From: Alphaproteobacteria bacterium
GTDB lineage: Bacteria; Pseudomonadota; Alphaproteobacteria; Puniceispirillales; Puniceispirillaceae
NCBI GenBank assembly: GCA_016780695.1
Contig: JADHLK010000088.1
Location: forward strand, 1 to 6,124
Length of the DNA stretch: 6,124 bases
Direction: 5' to 3'
Part shown: piece after piece, positions 5,857 to 6,124 of the stretch
Layout: each line of letters begins with the position of its first letter
Position numbering within the stretch: the stretch's first letter is position 1
Translations under genes and position numbers: made by a program
The notes under the pieces: generated by a model
The model's database searches: none
Seen by the model: only the letters and a program-made list of their open reading frames with translations
What the model was told of the DNA's origin: nothing

Positions 5857-6124
5857 TTAGCTCTCAATCACATCGCGGGGATTGACCGGTGTGCGGCCCT
5901 GGCGAATTTCAAAATGCAGGCTGGGCTGGCGCGCCCGGCCGGTCATCCCGATCTGGCCAATCATCTGGCCGGCATTCAGCACCTGGCCTTCGGTCACCGC
6001 AACGCTGCCCAAATGGGCATAGGCGGTGATATAGCCGCCATCATGCTTTACTAGCACCAGCGTGCCAAAGCTCTTCAGCCCGGTGCCGACATAGGCCACA
6101 GTGCCGGGCGCAGCGGTGGCGACC
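5857..6124 (-). CDS. LytM/M23-domain protein, C-terminal end (5' end outside window)
   Basis: The last 88 residues of a LytM (peptidase M23) domain are visible; the start and any signal peptide, LysM or coiled-coil region lie beyond base 6124. The frame stays open to the edge, where APGTVAYVG continues the domain, so the GTG at 6099 is an internal valine. Seen: YITAYAHLGS (visible residues 31-40) with the conserved catalytic-type histidine, EGQVLNAGQMIGQIGMTG (45-62), and SLHFEIRQGRTPVNP (68-82). Active M23 enzymes carry HLHFE here; this protein has SLH, losing the first histidine but keeping the second, a zinc ligand in active enzymes. NlpD-like amidase activators have a similar change (RLHFEIR). 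The protein is therefore likely a periplasmic or outer-membrane regulator of peptidoglycan amidases in cell separation, although an active endopeptidase cannot be excluded without the upstream HxxxD motif. In many alphaproteobacteria an NlpD-like gene sits here, next to surE and pcm. Confidence 0.85.
   Translation of the reverse strand, partial: VATAAPGTVAYVGTGLKSFGTLVLVKHDGGYITAYAHLGSVAVTEGQVLNAGQMIGQIGMTGRARQPSLHFEIRQGRTPVNPRDVIES

Overview
The window looks like a chromosomal piece of an alphaproteobacterium. The gene order is typical of that class: a LytM/M23 gene, a DUF815 ATPase, yajC, secD, secF, an Mth938/NDUFAF3-like gene, a squalene/phytoene-synthase-like (NDUFAF6-like) gene and trmFO. 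GC content is moderate, somewhat above half by eye. The lineage within the class cannot be fixed from sequence reading alone. I see no mobile element, CRISPR array, rRNA or tRNA. Coding density is very high, and the only intergenic region longer than about 40 bases is the 186-base divergent spacer at 4773-4958.

Layout. Bases 1-826 (+) hold the C-terminal 60% or so of TrmFO, the folate/FAD-dependent tRNA m5U54 methyltransferase. Bases 794-4772 (-) hold a compact five-gene unit read right to left: yajC (4772-4419), secD (4380-2830), secF (2809-1865), an Mth938/NDUFAF3-like gene (about 1878-1405) and a short NDUFAF6-like gene (1408-794). The last gene overlaps the 3' end of trmFO by 33 bases in convergent orientation. 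The spacer at 4773-4958 separates this unit from a divergent DUF815-family P-loop ATPase (4959-5831, +). At the right edge, the C-terminus of a LytM/M23-domain protein (5857-6124, -) converges on the ATPase gene.

How the genes fit together. YajC, SecD and SecF form the accessory module of the SecYEG translocon, which uses the proton gradient to drive late stages of protein export and membrane insertion. The two downstream genes are bacterial relatives of the mitochondrial complex I assembly factors NDUFAF3 and NDUFAF6, and their linkage to yajC-secDF has been noted in comparative genomics. The window therefore suggests, but does not prove, co-regulation of Sec-dependent membrane insertion with assembly of a respiratory complex. 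The LytM-domain protein adds a cell-envelope theme. The DUF815 ATPase has no established role that I know of.

The points most worth a second look are: the unusually short NDUFAF6-like protein, the NDUFAF3/NDUFAF6/Sec linkage itself, the stacked start and stop signals between secF and the NDUFAF3-like gene, a hairpin just ahead of secD, the repeat-rich divergent spacer, and the Ser-Leu-His in place of His-Leu-His in the LytM domain. I did not find a clearly new multi-gene system.
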